Assembly (NCBI GenBank): GCA_964531675.1
Contig: CAZHFW010000007.1
Location: forward strand, 62,001 to 126,000
From: CAZHFW01 sp964531675
GTDB taxonomy: Bacteria > Planctomycetota > Phycisphaerae > Phycisphaerales > UBA1924
Direction: 5' to 3'
Length of the DNA stretch: 64,000 nucleotides
The position numbers and the translations under genes are program-made. Shown piece after piece: positions 17,863-27,403 of the stretch (position 1 is the stretch's first letter; each line of letters starts with the position of its first letter). The notes under the pieces were generated by a model that did no database searches, had not been told where the DNA came from, and saw nothing but the letters and a program-made list of their open reading frames with translations.

Positions 17863-20520
17863 ATGACCGGACGATCCCAGAAGCCTGTTCACGCCCTCAA
17901 GTTTGGCTGTACTGTCGCGATCTCGACGCTTGGGATTGTCCTCAGCGCTGGATCAGCGCAGGCGCAGACCCAGCCCGACGTGCTCGACGACGTCTTTTAT
18001 CAGTTCATGCCCATCTCCTGGCGCGACTCGACGGTCGCGTCTGACACCACGCGTGACACGATCAGCGGCGTTGACCGGCGCTTCGGCGACTTCGTGGGCA
18101 TGACCGACAGCCTGGACTACCTCCAGCAGCTCGGTGTGACCGCGGTGTGGATCAACCCGATCTTCCCCAGCCCCGCGTACCACGGCTACCAGCACGGCGC
18201 GATCGATCAGGTCAACTCGCGCTTCGGGACCGAGGCCGAGTTCCTCGCGTTCGTCGCGGCGGCCAAGGCCAAGGGCATCAAGGTCTATCTTGACCTGGTG
18301 TGCTATGGGATCAGCCAGTCCACCACGTACTACACGAGCTCGTACAACAACCCCGCGAGCATCTACGACTCGTGGATGGCGTACACCAACGCGTCCAACA
18401 CCACCTTCCTGGGCAGTTCGTACAACACATGGAACGGCGCCGCGGTGGGATTCATCCACTGGGACCTGCGGAATCCCGCTACCCGCGACACGGTGATCGG
18501 TTGGTGCAAGCACTGGCTCGATCCCAACAACGACGGCAATCCCGCCGACGGCGTCGCGGGCTTCAGGCTCGATCACTCCTGGGTTCGCTACAACCAGGGC
18601 CCCGACGGCTGGGGTTACAACCTTGATGACTTCTGGACGCCCTGGAAGGCCGGACTCCGCTCCGTCAATCCGTCGGTGTTCACGTTCGTCGAGCAGGCCG
18701 ACTGGGGCGCCTACGGCAACGAGTTCAGCGCGCCGGGTTCGGCCTCCCAGCCCGCCGGTCCTCACGATGCAGCCTTCACCAAGCCTTTCGAGTTTGCGGC
18801 ACGTGATGCGCTGGCAAATGCCAACGCGTCGAGCCTCTACTCGTCCATGGCGACCACGGCGCTGCGCGATCCGGGTGGAATGAACAGCGCGGGCACGTTC
18901 CTTGGAATCATCGGCGATCACGATGTTGATCGCCTCGCGAGCGTCATCGGCGCAAGCACGTCGGGAACGATCAGCAAGGCCAAAGCGGCCGCCGCGGTGC
19001 TCATGCTCCAGCCCTTCCCGCCGATCATCTACTACGGCGACGAGCTGGCGATGCTCGGCACCAAGGGCAACTTTGGCTCTGATGCCAACGACATCCCGAT
19101 GCGCGAGCCCATGAAGTGGACCGCGTCGGAGACCGGCACGGGCATGACGCGCTACTGGACGCTTAATACCCAGGCCTACAACGCGCGATTCTCTCAGAAC
19201 AATGACGGACGCAGCGTCGCCGAGCAGACGGGCGTCTCGGGGTCGGTGCTGGAGACCTACCGGGCATTGATCACGCTCCGCCGGAACAACATCGCGCTGC
19301 GGCGCGGAACCTACACCCCCGTGACCGCTTCCAGTGCTGCGGTCTGGGCGTTCCACAAGAACCATCTGGGCCAGAAGCTCGTGGTTGCGATCAACCTCTC
19401 GGGCTCCTCGGTCACGACCGGCCTGAATCTCTCGGCCCTGTCCCCGGGCGGAGCGGGTTCGTCGGTCACGGATGTCGTGACTTCGGCGTCGGCCACCACG
19501 CTCACCGAGGCCAACAAGGCGAGCTATTCGATCACGATCCCCGCGTACAGCTACCGCGTGCTCTCGACCGCTGCGCCGATCGCTGCCGCGACCGCGCCGC
19601 GTGTGGACGGGCTCGATGTGGATGCGGCGCTGGGCATGCCCGACGATCCGGCGGGTCAGTCCCTCGCGATCCAGAGCAATCCGACCAGCGCCTGCGACAA
19701 TGCCAGCGAGCTCGATCAGCTCTTTGCACGCGGCAGCAAGGAAGGCGTGTTCATCGGCATCACGGGCAACATCGACTACGACGCGACAGGCCTGGCGCTG
19801 TTCATCGACTCGGTCTCGGGGGGCCAGAACGTGCTGAACACCTCGGCGCTGGCCTCGCCTCCCGCGGGCCTCCCCGATCTTGGCGGCACGCGCTTCGATG
19901 CGGGCTTCGCCCCCGACCGGGGGTTCTTCATCAACGCCTCCGGCGCAAACCTCTATGTCGATGGACTCACGATCCCAACCACAGGCAGCATCACCAAGAC
20001 GTATCGAGGCGTCGGAGGCGTGAACACCGGGTCGGGCGTCCTCACCGGAGGCTCCAATCCCAACAACGTCCAAGTCGCCTGGAACAACGGGAACGTCTCG
20101 GGCGTGACCGACTCCTCGGCGGCCAATGCTGGCAGCGCCCACAGCGGCCTGGAGGTCTTCATTCCCTACGCCGAGCTGGGCCTCGCGGGCGCCGCCTGTC
20201 AGACCATCCAGATCAGCGCCATGCTGGTTCGGTCCGACGGCACGGTCACCAATCAGGTCCTTCCTCCCGTGACCACCGCGATCACCACAGACCTGGGGAT
20301 TGACCCTAACTTCACGACCCGGGGAGGCACCCAGCACGCGTCCTTTCGCTTGCCGGGCCTCGCCGATGTGAACGATGACGGCGTCGTGGACCTGGCCGAT
20401 TTCTTCGCGTTCCTCGGTGCTTTCGATGTGAACGATCCTGCAGCGGACCTGAACCTGGACTCCCAGATCGACCTGGGCGACTTCTTCGACTTCCTGAACG
20501 CGTTCGACCAGGGGTGCTAA
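17863..20520 (+). CDS. Secreted GH13 alpha-amylase with GC-type dockerin
   Basis: An 885-residue exported glycoside hydrolase of family 13 acting on alpha-glucans. A signal peptide ends at AQA-34. The (beta/alpha)8 domain contains the nucleophile Asp237 in GFRLDH, the acid/base Glu277 in TFVEQADW and the third Asp354 in GDHDVDR, so it should be active. A C-terminal amylase beta domain ends near residue 570. Then comes a domain of about 230 residues that I do not recognise, possibly substrate- or surface-binding. The last 60 residues are two dockerin-like loops (DVNDDGVVDLADFFAFL and DLNLDSQIDLGDFFDFL) ending in DQGC. The Gly-Cys end matches the three proteins at 57975-64000 and suggests a shared cell-surface sorting route. 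Confidence 0.92.
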   Translation: MTGRSQKPVHALKFGCTVAISTLGIVLSAGSAQAQTQPDVLDDVFYQFMPISWRDSTVASDTTRDTISGVDRRFGDFVGMTDSLDYLQQLGVTAVWINPIFPSPAYHGYQHGAIDQVNSRFGTEAEFLAFVAAAKAKGIKVYLDLVCYGISQSTTYYTSSYNNPASIYDSWMAYTNASNTTFLGSSYNTWNGAAVGFIHWDLRNPATRDTVIGWCKHWLDPNNDGNPADGVAGFRLDHSWVRYNQGPDGWGYNLDDFWTPWKAGLRSVNPSVFTFVEQADWGAYGNEFSAPGSASQPAGPHDAAFTKPFEFAARDALANANASSLYSSMATTALRDPGGMNSAGTFLGIIGDHDVDRLASVIGASTSGTISKAKAAAAVLMLQPFPPIIYYGDELAMLGTKGNFGSDANDIPMREPMKWTASETGTGMTRYWTLNTQAYNARFSQNNDGRSVAEQTGVSGSVLETYRALITLRRNNIALRRGTYTPVTASSAAVWAFHKNHLGQKLVVAINLSGSSVTTGLNLSALSPGGAGSSVTDVVTSASATTLTEANKASYSITIPAYSYRVLSTAAPIAAATAPRVDGLDVDAALGMPDDPAGQSLAIQSNPTSACDNASELDQLFARGSKEGVFIGITGNIDYDATGLALFIDSVSGGQNVLNTSALASPPAGLPDLGGTRFDAGFAPDRGFFINASGANLYVDGLTIPTTGSITKTYRGVGGVNTGSGVLTGGSNPNNVQVAWNNGNVSGVTDSSAANAGSAHSGLEVFIPYAELGLAGAACQTIQISAMLVRSDGTVTNQVLPPVTTAITTDLGIDPNFTTRGGTQHASFRLPGLADVNDDGVVDLADFFAFLGAFDVNDPAADLNLDSQIDLGDFFDFLNAFDQGC

Positions 20521-20523
20521 GCG

Positions 20524-20538
20524 CCCCTCGGCGAGGGG
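20524..20538 (+). other. GC hairpin directly after amylase stop
   Basis: CCCCTC and GAGGGG form a 6-bp stem with a three-base loop, 3 nt past the stop codon. There is no T-tract. It may terminate or stabilise the amylase transcript ahead of the next gene's own box at 20552. Confidence 0.3.
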
Positions 20539-20551
20539 GCCAGAGCTTCGC

Positions 20552-20557
20552 TACGCT
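20552..20557 (+). promoter_or_regulatory. TACGCT box 7 nt before FHA-PP2C gene
   Basis: TACGCT ends 7 nt before the GTG at 20565 and supports that start over two alternatives. Confidence 0.4.
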
Positions 20558-20564
20558 CAGGCCC

Positions 20565-22289
20565 GTGAGCACGACCTCCTTCCAGGCCATGCGTCTCGTG
20601 CCCGTCGCGGGGCCTCCCGCGTCGGTCATTGTCTTTGAGACCGAGCGTCCGGTCATCCTCGGACGCTCCTCCCAGGCGGACATCCAGCTCTCCGATCAGG
20701 TGGTCTCCAGAAGGCACGCCCAGGTCCAGCGCCGCGCCGGGGAATGGGTGATCACCGACCTGGACAGCCGTCACGGCAGCTTCGTGAACGGCGTGCGCCT
20801 GGTCCCGAGCGAACCCACGCCTGTGCAGGCCGACGATCGCATCCGCATCGGTCCCTGGACCTTCCGCGTGCGCATCGGAACGACGCCGGAGGGAAGCAGC
20901 CTCTCGATCGCGGACGATCGCGCCTCGGGCTATTCGCGCGTGCAGCGCGTCGGTGATCGCGAGCTTGCGATCCGCGCCGAAGCCCAGCTCGATCTGCTGG
21001 TGGAAGCTGCAGCACGCATCGCGGGCGCGACCGACGAGCTGCAGATGGCCTCGGCGGCGCTTGAGGCGCTGGTCAGTGCGACAGGCTTCCCGCGCGGAGC
21101 GGTGCTCCGCTTCGCCGAGGAGCGCGTTGAAGTAATCGCGCATCGCGGCGCGACGTCGAGCGGTCCTGCTGGAATGACGATGGGCGTCACCGCGGGTCCC
21201 GACCCGATGGTGACCGGTCTGGACACCGGCCCCGCGATCACCGGGGAGATGTTCAGCCGTTCGCTCCTTGAGGCTGCGGCGGCCGGCGCGGTCGTGCGCA
21301 TCGGTGGGGGGGATTCTCCTCAGCTTGGGCAGAGCATCATGTCCCTCGGCATCGAGCAGGCGATCTGCGCGCCGATCATGGTCGATGGTCAGGCCGACGC
21401 GTTCATCTACCTCGACGCCCGCGGCCGGGATTCCCAGGCCCGCGTGCAGGCCGAGGCTGCGGCGTTCTGCTCCGCTGTGGCCAAGATCTGTGCGCTCTCG
21501 CTGGGCAATCTCCAGCGCCACAAGCTCCAGGCACGGCAGAAGCAGCTCGAATCGGATTTGAAAGCCGCCCGCCGGGCGCAGCTCCTGATCTCGCCTCCCG
21601 CGACCGGCGTGCATTGCGGCGCGACGTGGGCCACGCTCTCGCGGCCCGGCCGGTTCGTCGCGGGCGATCTCATGGACGTCATCCCGCTGCCCAACCAGAA
21701 GCTCGCGGTTCTGCTCGGCGATGTCTCGGGCAAGGGCGTCGGCACCGCGCTGCTCATGGTCACCGCCCAGACCAGGCTCGCGGGATTGCTCCGAGCGGGC
21801 ACGGATCTCAACGCTGCGGTCAACGACGTGAATCGGTTCATCGCGGACTACTCGGAGCGCTCGCAGAAGATGCTCGCGGAGGCGATGCTCTTTGTGTCGC
21901 TCATCGCGGCGGTCATCGATCCCGTCAAGCAGGAGGCGATGCTCATCGACGCGGGCCACGGCTATGCCGCCAGCGTGAAGGGCGGTCAGGCCGAGCGGAT
22001 CAACTGCGAAGGCGGCTTGCCGCTGGGCGTGGATGGCAAGTTCACGTTCGCTGCCGAGCGGATCCCGCTCCCGAGCGGCTCGAGGCTGGTCCTCTTCTCG
22101 GATGGCGTCGCGGAGCAGCCCGGCACCGGTGAGGGCGCCGAGCAGTTCGGCTTTGAGCGCACGCTGGCGGCCCTGTCCAGGGCCCCCGATCCCGCGGGCG
22201 ACGTCTCGCAGCTTCTGGCGGCCCTCCGAGGCCATGCTGGCGGAGAGACGTTCGCGGATGACGTGAGCGTCCTGAGCATCCGGGCGTGA
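20565..22289 (+). CDS. FHA-GAF-PP2C (SpoIIE-type) phosphatase
   Basis: A 574-residue signalling protein. An N-terminal FHA domain (ILGRSSQADIQLSD, then VSRRHAQ and SRHGSFVNG) should read phosphothreonine. A GAF-like sensory region follows (about residues 140-310), then a short coiled segment. The C-terminal PP2C/SpoIIE phosphatase domain has the metal motifs LLGDVSGKGVGTAL and LFSDGVAEQ. Such proteins dephosphorylate anti-anti-sigma (STAS) proteins in partner switching. A lone STAS protein is encoded at 36355 and an FHA-readable Ser/Thr kinase at 46772, but pairing them is inference. The start is uncertain: GTG 20565 (preferred, box 7 nt upstream), ATG 20589, or a GTG overlapping the amylase stop. 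Confidence 0.85.
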   Translation: MSTTSFQAMRLVPVAGPPASVIVFETERPVILGRSSQADIQLSDQVVSRRHAQVQRRAGEWVITDLDSRHGSFVNGVRLVPSEPTPVQADDRIRIGPWTFRVRIGTTPEGSSLSIADDRASGYSRVQRVGDRELAIRAEAQLDLLVEAAARIAGATDELQMASAALEALVSATGFPRGAVLRFAEERVEVIAHRGATSSGPAGMTMGVTAGPDPMVTGLDTGPAITGEMFSRSLLEAAAAGAVVRIGGGDSPQLGQSIMSLGIEQAICAPIMVDGQADAFIYLDARGRDSQARVQAEAAAFCSAVAKICALSLGNLQRHKLQARQKQLESDLKAARRAQLLISPPATGVHCGATWATLSRPGRFVAGDLMDVIPLPNQKLAVLLGDVSGKGVGTALLMVTAQTRLAGLLRAGTDLNAAVNDVNRFIADYSERSQKMLAEAMLFVSLIAAVIDPVKQEAMLIDAGHGYAASVKGGQAERINCEGGLPLGVDGKFTFAAERIPLPSGSRLVLFSDGVAEQPGTGEGAEQFGFERTLAALSRAPDPAGDVSQLLAALRGHAGGETFADDVSVLSIRA

Positions 22290-22368
22290 GTGTCGGGGCG
22301 TGAACAGCCCGGAGACGTTCAGAGTTATCGGGGCCAGATCCAAACACCCTGCGAACCGCTGGTTTTCC

Positions 22369-22374
22369 TACTAT
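22369..22374 (+). promoter_or_regulatory. TACTAT box 8 nt before M20 hydrolase gene
   Basis: TACTAT ends 8 nt before the ATG at 22383, in a 93-bp gap after the phosphatase gene. Confidence 0.4.
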
Positions 22375-22382
22375 TTGCCTCC

Positions 22383-23699
22383 ATGTCACCTGTCGCCAGC
22401 GCCACCGAGATCAAGATGACCCCGACTTCCGCACCGGGCATCCCCGCCAGCGCCGAGATCCGCCGTCTGATCGCGGCCGAGCTGCGCGAACTCGTGGACA
22501 TCCGGCACGATCTGCACCGCCATCCGGAGCTCTCCATGCACGAGCGGCGGACGTCGCAGGTCGTGCAGAAGGAGCTGGCCAGGCTCGGGATCTCGTTCAA
22601 GGCCGGCCTGGGCGGGGGCACGGGCGTCGTCGCGCATCTCCCCGCGACCAACAACAGCAGCGACAAGGCCATCGCGTTCCGCGCGGACATGGACGCGCTC
22701 CCGATTCAGGAGCAGACGGGCGTCCCCTGGTCATCGGTTACGCCGGGCGTCATGCACGCCTGCGGCCATGACGGGCACACCACCATCCTGCTCGGCGCCG
22801 CCCGCGTCTTGAGCAAGCTCGCGAATCGCCCGCGGCCGGTGACCTTCGTCTTCCAGCCCGCCGAAGAGCACGGCGGCGGCGGGGACATCATGTGCCGCGA
22901 GGGCGTCATGGCGGGCGGCGCCGCCGATCAGCACGGCGGCGGCCTCGGCCCCGCGGTGCGCGAGATCTACGGCCTGCACGGGTGGCCTCAACTTCCCCTC
23001 GGCACCGTCGCGACCCGCGTCGGCCCGCTCATGGCAGCGGTGGACGATTTCGTCGTCACGATCCGCGGCACCCAGTGCCACGGCGCGTACCCGCACCTGG
23101 GCGCCGACTCGATTCTCGCGACCGCGCAGATCGTCACCGCGCTCCAGTCGATCGCGAGCCGGAATGTCGGCCCGCTCGACTCGGTCGTGGTCACGGTCGG
23201 CCAGATCAACGCGGGCACCGCCAACAACATCATCCCCGAGACCTGCACGATCGTCGGCACGGTCCGCACGCTCAAGAACGACACCAAGGTGCTCGCCAAG
23301 CGCCGCTTCTTCGAGATCGTGGAGTCCACCGCCAAGGCGATGGGATGCGTCGCGGAGATCGACTGGCAGGAGGGCTACCCGGTCACCGAGAACAACGAGC
23401 AGGCCACCGAGCATTTCCTCGCGCTGGCCCGCAAGGTCATCGGCCCCGCCCGCGTCATCCGCGCCGAACACCCCACGATGGGAGGCGAGGATTTCAGCTT
23501 CTACGGCAAGCACGTCCCGGCCTGCTTCTTCTTCATGGGGCTCAACCCGCGGATCGCCGGCCTCTCCAAGGCCTCCGGCGGCAGCGCCGAAGGCACCTTC
23601 CCGAGCCTGCATCAGCCCACCTTCGACTTCAACGACGACGCGATCCCGACCGGCATCGAGCTCTTCTGCTCGCTGGCCCTGTCCGAAGACGCGGTCTGA
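22383..23699 (+). CDS. M20 family amidohydrolase (hippurate hydrolase-like)
   Basis: A 438-residue cytoplasmic zinc hydrolase of peptidase family M20, subfamily D, which cleaves N-acyl amino acids or related amides. Motifs: RHDLHRHPELSMHE, DMDALPIQEQTG, the metal-binding HACGHDGHT, the catalytic AEEHGGGG, GLHGWPQLPLGT, and MGGEDFSFYG near the C-terminus. A loop of about 20 residues (about 175-195, GGAADQHGGGLGP) appears slightly longer than usual. The ATG at 22383 is chosen because the conserved domain starts soon after it; an earlier start would add residues encoded in the promoter region. The natural substrate cannot be told from sequence. Confidence 0.9.
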   Translation: MSPVASATEIKMTPTSAPGIPASAEIRRLIAAELRELVDIRHDLHRHPELSMHERRTSQVVQKELARLGISFKAGLGGGTGVVAHLPATNNSSDKAIAFRADMDALPIQEQTGVPWSSVTPGVMHACGHDGHTTILLGAARVLSKLANRPRPVTFVFQPAEEHGGGGDIMCREGVMAGGAADQHGGGLGPAVREIYGLHGWPQLPLGTVATRVGPLMAAVDDFVVTIRGTQCHGAYPHLGADSILATAQIVTALQSIASRNVGPLDSVVVTVGQINAGTANNIIPETCTIVGTVRTLKNDTKVLAKRRFFEIVESTAKAMGCVAEIDWQEGYPVTENNEQATEHFLALARKVIGPARVIRAEHPTMGGEDFSFYGKHVPACFFFMGLNPRIAGLSKASGGSAEGTFPSLHQPTFDFNDDAIPTGIELFCSLALSEDAV

Positions 23700-23705
23700 C
23701 CAGCG

Positions 23706-23717
23706 GGAACGCGTTCC
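23706..23717. other. Perfect 12-bp palindrome GGAACGCGTTCC
   Basis: A perfect palindrome lies 7 bp after the M20 gene stop and about 105 bp before the TPR gene. A related GGATCCGTTCCCG stretch lies about 50 bp further on. It could be an operator or chance in GC-rich DNA. Confidence 0.25.
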
Positions 23718-23822
23718 GATCCGGTGCGTCGATCCCCCTGAAACCAGCGGGCCTGAAATCAGCGGGATCCGTTCCCGAGCAAGATCGGGCGTGGGCCGTC
23801 GCTGCACGCGTGGGGTGTTCAC

Positions 23823-24956
23823 ATGGCTGAGCCTTCGGGAATCATCGGCGGTCTTCTGTACGTCATCTCGTGGCTCACAAGCGGCGCATCGTCCGCGCAT
23901 GAACAGGCTCTGACCGCGTCCCTGGCGCGTCCGCTGGCTCTTTCGGGCTGGAGACAGCCCGCAGCAAGCGCTTCAGCTCCGAAGACCGCTCAGGCCGACC
24001 CGGAGGCAGTTGCCAACGCAACGCTGATCGTCAACGAAGAAGCCCAGTTCAACCAGGAGCAGTACGCCACGATCGAGAAGGCGATTGCTCAGGCCTCCGC
24101 AGCGGACCCCGGGAACTGGTTGCTCAAGGCGGCCCTGGCGGCAATCCACACGAATCGCAGGGAGCACGAACCCGCGATGAAGCTGGCGGAGGAGGCGTGC
24201 AAGCTCGCGCCCACGCAGGCCCGAGCGTGGTACTGGAAGGGCCAGACGCATTTCAACCACCTCAGCGAGACGCGATCCCTGGACGCGATCGGCGAGATCG
24301 ACAGCGCCAAAGCCGCGATGCTCAAGGCGATCGAGCTTGATCCCAAGTACATCTCCCCGCGCATGGCGCTGTCGATGTTCTACATCGAAGCCCCGGGAAT
24401 CGTGGGCGGGAGCATCCGCAAGGCCCGCGAGCAGGGCGAAACGATGCTCACCCTGGGCTCCAAGGGCACGCTGCTGGGACGCATGGTGCTGGCCCGCTGC
24501 GCGGCGTACAAGGAAGATTGGGAGGAAGCGACGCGTCAGTATCAGGCCATGGAGGCCGCGGCCGAGACGCCCGAGAGCAAGTGCAACGCGGTGATGAGTC
24601 TGGCCCGCATGCAGCTCGAGAAGCAGGAGGAGTACGAGGATGCGCTGGCGACCGCCCAGCGCGCCCTGGCGATGGCGCCGTCCGCGACCTACCGCTCAAG
24701 CGCGATGTATCTCGTGGCCGAGAGCAAGCGCAGGCTCAAAGACCTGCCCGGCGCGGTGGAGGGCTATCGGCAGGTGCTCGAGCTCAATCCGGATGCTCAG
24801 CGATCACGCTTCGCGCTGGCCGAGTGCCTCGAGCAGCAGAAGCGTTACGCCGACGCAGCGGAGCAATACGAGGCGTTTGCGACCCGGTTCCCCAAGGACC
24901 CCAAGGCGTCGGACGCGACCGCCAAGGCCAAGAAGCTCCGCAAGAAGGCAGGCTGA
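23823..24956 (+). CDS. TPR-repeat protein
   Basis: A 377-residue protein made largely of TPR helices. Recognisable repeats include an ANWLLKAALAAI-type helix pair near residue 100, HEPAMKLAEEACKLAPTQARAWYWKG, DSAKAAMLKAIELDPKYISPRMAL, and two at the C-terminus (LPGAVEGYRQVLELNPDAQRS and YADAAEQYEAFATRFPKDPKA). It contains no enzymatic domain, so a scaffold or adaptor role is likely. The first 25 residues are moderately hydrophobic (GIIGGLLYVISWL) and could be a signal or anchor, but no cleavage site is clear. The start is uncertain: neither a Shine-Dalgarno nor a TAnnnT box is seen before 23823. Confidence 0.75.
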   Translation: MAEPSGIIGGLLYVISWLTSGASSAHEQALTASLARPLALSGWRQPAASASAPKTAQADPEAVANATLIVNEEAQFNQEQYATIEKAIAQASAADPGNWLLKAALAAIHTNRREHEPAMKLAEEACKLAPTQARAWYWKGQTHFNHLSETRSLDAIGEIDSAKAAMLKAIELDPKYISPRMALSMFYIEAPGIVGGSIRKAREQGETMLTLGSKGTLLGRMVLARCAAYKEDWEEATRQYQAMEAAAETPESKCNAVMSLARMQLEKQEEYEDALATAQRALAMAPSATYRSSAMYLVAESKRRLKDLPGAVEGYRQVLELNPDAQRSRFALAECLEQQKRYADAAEQYEAFATRFPKDPKASDATAKAKKLRKKAG

Positions 24957-24965
24957 GCCCAAGCG

Positions 24966-24998
24966 AAAAGGCGGCCGCATCTTTGGGATGGGGCCGCC
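24966..24998 (-). terminator. Rho-independent terminator of HDOD gene
   Basis: On the minus strand GGCGGCC/GGCCGCC plus an inner CATC/GATG stem form a long hairpin followed immediately by TTTT. It lies 67 bp past the stop of the HDOD gene. Read on the plus strand there is no T-tract, so it serves the minus strand. Confidence 0.65.
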
Positions 24999-25064
24999 CG
25001 GAGGGAGAAAGAGAGAGATCGGATGCCGGGGCGCTGGCACGCGCCCGGGGGTTGTGATTCAGGA

Positions 25065-25955
25065 TCAGGTCGCGGTCATGGTCTCGCCCGCGCTCTTGAG
25101 GCGATCGGGCAGGGCCTTGCGGATCTCTTCGAGCTTCTCGACGGAGAGCTTCAGCTCATCGCGGAGATCGGCGTCGACCGAGGTGGACTGCACGTCGATG
25201 CGGAATCCCGCGTTGAGTTCGGCGCAGAGCTTGTCCGCGACCGCGACGATGCAGACGAGCTTGCGCTGGTCCGCCGCCACTTCGAAGGGGCGGTGGTGGT
25301 AGCCCGTGACCAGAGAGAAGGTCTTGGGGAACTTCCACTTCTCGCAGAGCCCGGCGCCGAAGTCCTGGTGGTTGGCGCCGAAGACCTGGTTCTCGACTTC
25401 GATCATGTTCATCGCGGGCGTGCCCGTGGAGTCGCACCCGAGGCGGGTGACGACGTCGATGAGCTTCGACCGGTCGTACTGCATCTCGACCATGACGCCG
25501 ATGTCGTGGATCAGGCCCGCGAGGAAGGCCTCGTCGGAGAGACCGAGCTTGACGGAGTCGGCGAGGTACTTGCACGTGGCCGCCATCGCGACCGAGTGGT
25601 TCCACAGGTCGCGGGCGCCGAGGCGGGGCGTGAGCTCGCCGCCGCGGAAGAGCTTGGCAAGGCTGGCCGCGATCGCGATGTTCTTCACCGCGTTCAGGCC
25701 GAGCATGACGATGGCGCGATTGATCGAACCGATCTGCCCGGGCAGACCGTAGAAGGACGAGTTGACGACCTTGAGGATTCGCGAGCACAGCGCGGGGTCA
25801 TTGGAGATGACCTTGTGCAGGTCCTGCGCGGTGCTCTTGGGGTCCTCGACCAGCTCAACGATCTTGAGCGTGATCTCGGGCAGCGTCGCGATATGGCTGA
25901 TCTCGCGGATCGCGTTCTGAACGACCTGGTCACGTTGCTCGACGGCGACGCTCAT
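25065..25955 (-). CDS. HDOD-domain protein
   Basis: A 296-residue cytoplasmic protein with one HDOD domain (about residues 15-215), a regulatory relative of HD phosphohydrolases. Typical family stretches are LPEITLKIVELVEDP, LCSRILKVVNSSFYG, LGLNAVKNIAIA and LAGLIHDIGVMVE. It keeps an HD pair (IHDIG) that many HDOD proteins have lost, but the full HD metal set is not evident. HDOD proteins act in signalling, often with c-di-GMP or chemosensory systems. The start ATG at 25955 has a GGAGGGAG Shine-Dalgarno. It follows the pilus gene cluster on the same strand after a 165-bp gap, so co-transcription is possible but not clear. Confidence 0.87.
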   Translation of the reverse strand: MSVAVEQRDQVVQNAIREISHIATLPEITLKIVELVEDPKSTAQDLHKVISNDPALCSRILKVVNSSFYGLPGQIGSINRAIVMLGLNAVKNIAIAASLAKLFRGGELTPRLGARDLWNHSVAMAATCKYLADSVKLGLSDEAFLAGLIHDIGVMVEMQYDRSKLIDVVTRLGCDSTGTPAMNMIEVENQVFGANHQDFGAGLCEKWKFPKTFSLVTGYHHRPFEVAADQRKLVCIVAVADKLCAELNAGFRIDVQSTSVDADLRDELKLSVEKLEEIRKALPDRLKSAGETMTAT

Positions 25956-26120
25956 GTCTCACTCCCTCCGGCCTCGGTCGCTTCCGTGCGCCGATGGTGC
26001 CGTACGCAACAAGATCGGACCGCCTCATCCCGGACTTTCGGGTCTCCCGCCCGGACATCGTCCGGGCCGGAAGTTATTCCGGACCTTGGCGGGTTCCCGG
26101 ACGGGCCAGAGCTCGATGAC

Positions 26121-27389
26121 TTAGTCCACCGCCCGCTTCCAGGTGGTGTCGTCGATGGTGTACGTGGGGGTGTCGGTGAACCCGCTGGCGGGGGTTGTCG
26201 CACATCCCGAGTCATCAACGCCGATGAACGCGCCCGAGATCGTCGCGCTTCCCGTCGCCAGCACCGGGCCCACGACGTTCAGTGTCCCCGACGACTGGAT
26301 CGTCAGGTTCCCGAACACCGCAACCATCCCGCGGATCTGCGAGGGGTAGAAATCGCTCACGTCGATGTCCGTCCCGCCCTGATACGCGACGCCCGAGGGG
26401 TTGAAGTTCGTCAGGAAGGTCGCCTCGGAGAGGTCCGTCGTCGAGAGCTGGACGTCCATCGCGCCGTCCACGATGAGCGCGGGCATGGACGCGGAGCTGG
26501 ACTGGAGGAAGAGGCTTCCCGCCAGGGTCAGCGTGCCGACGTTCTTCACGACCAGCGTGCCGATGATCCGGCTGTCGCGCAGCGTCATGTGCGCTCCGCC
26601 GCAATCGATCACGTACACGCCCGATGAGTTGGTGCTGCCGTACGGGTTCCGTGATGCCGAGATCGCGGTCTTTTGCATCGTCCCCGAGGAGAGCGACGAG
26701 TAGCTGATGCTCGTCCCCAGCGCAGCGTACGTTGCCAGCACCGTCGCCTTCACGGGCATCGTCGGCGCTTCGGCTGCAGCGGTGTTTGTGCCGGTGTAGG
26801 TCGATCCGCTGATCGTGCCCGCCGCCTTCACGGAGGCCTCGATCCGCGCCGACGAAGCGGAAACGTTTCCCCCGCTCCAGATCGCGGCGGTCGTGCGCGC
26901 CTTGCCGCTCGAGAAGCTGATGTTCCCGCCGGTGGTCAGGCAGCCCGAGAGTGCCGCAAGCGGGGGCAGGGTGGGCACCACCTGCACCTCGATCATCTGC
27001 CGCGCGGCACCCGATGTGCCGATCCCGCGCATCAGAAAACGCTCGCTCTGGTCATCCGCGAGCGAGCTGTCCGCGGTGTCGCTGATCACCAGCGAGCTTC
27101 GTCCGCGTCCGATCGTGCGCGTGAAGACCGTCCCGGCGTTGGTCCACGACGACCGCCAGGATGTGTTATTCCTGATCTCCGTCAGTCCGAGTTCGATCGC
27201 GCTCTGGGCGTAAAGGCCCGCCTTGATCTTGTCCGCGTCGAGCTCCGAGCGGGCCAGGTCCTGCCTCACGATCGTGAGTCCGATCAGCCCGATCACCGTC
27301 ACGATCATCGTGGACACCAGCACGAGCACGTACACCGTGCCGCGCCGGCAGCGGCGGTGGGGGCTCGAGCTTGTGTGGCCGCGTGTCAT
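26121..27389 (-). CDS. PilX/GspK-like minor pilin-type protein
   Basis: A 422-residue protein and the last gene of the pilus cluster. The N-terminus has basic residues, then RRGTVYVLVLVSTMIVTVIGLIGLT, a class III-like hydrophobic helix after a Gly. It lacks the Glu at +5 found in ordinary prepilins, as is usual for the GspK/PilX minor subunit that tips the pilus. The rest is Ser/Thr/Gly-rich beta structure resembling repetitive adhesin domains (TGGNISFSSGKARTTAAIWSGG). It is much larger than PilX of proteobacteria. The internal ATG at 27389 is chosen because it lies 14 bp after the upstream stop and directly before the helix. Confidence 0.7.
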   Translation of the reverse strand: MTRGHTSSSPHRRCRRGTVYVLVLVSTMIVTVIGLIGLTIVRQDLARSELDADKIKAGLYAQSAIELGLTEIRNNTSWRSSWTNAGTVFTRTIGRGRSSLVISDTADSSLADDQSERFLMRGIGTSGAARQMIEVQVVPTLPPLAALSGCLTTGGNISFSSGKARTTAAIWSGGNVSASSARIEASVKAAGTISGSTYTGTNTAAAEAPTMPVKATVLATYAALGTSISYSSLSSGTMQKTAISASRNPYGSTNSSGVYVIDCGGAHMTLRDSRIIGTLVVKNVGTLTLAGSLFLQSSSASMPALIVDGAMDVQLSTTDLSEATFLTNFNPSGVAYQGGTDIDVSDFYPSQIRGMVAVFGNLTIQSSGTLNVVGPVLATGSATISGAFIGVDDSGCATTPASGFTDTPTYTIDDTTWKRAVD

Positions 27390-27403
27390 CGGTATGGTCC
27401 CGT

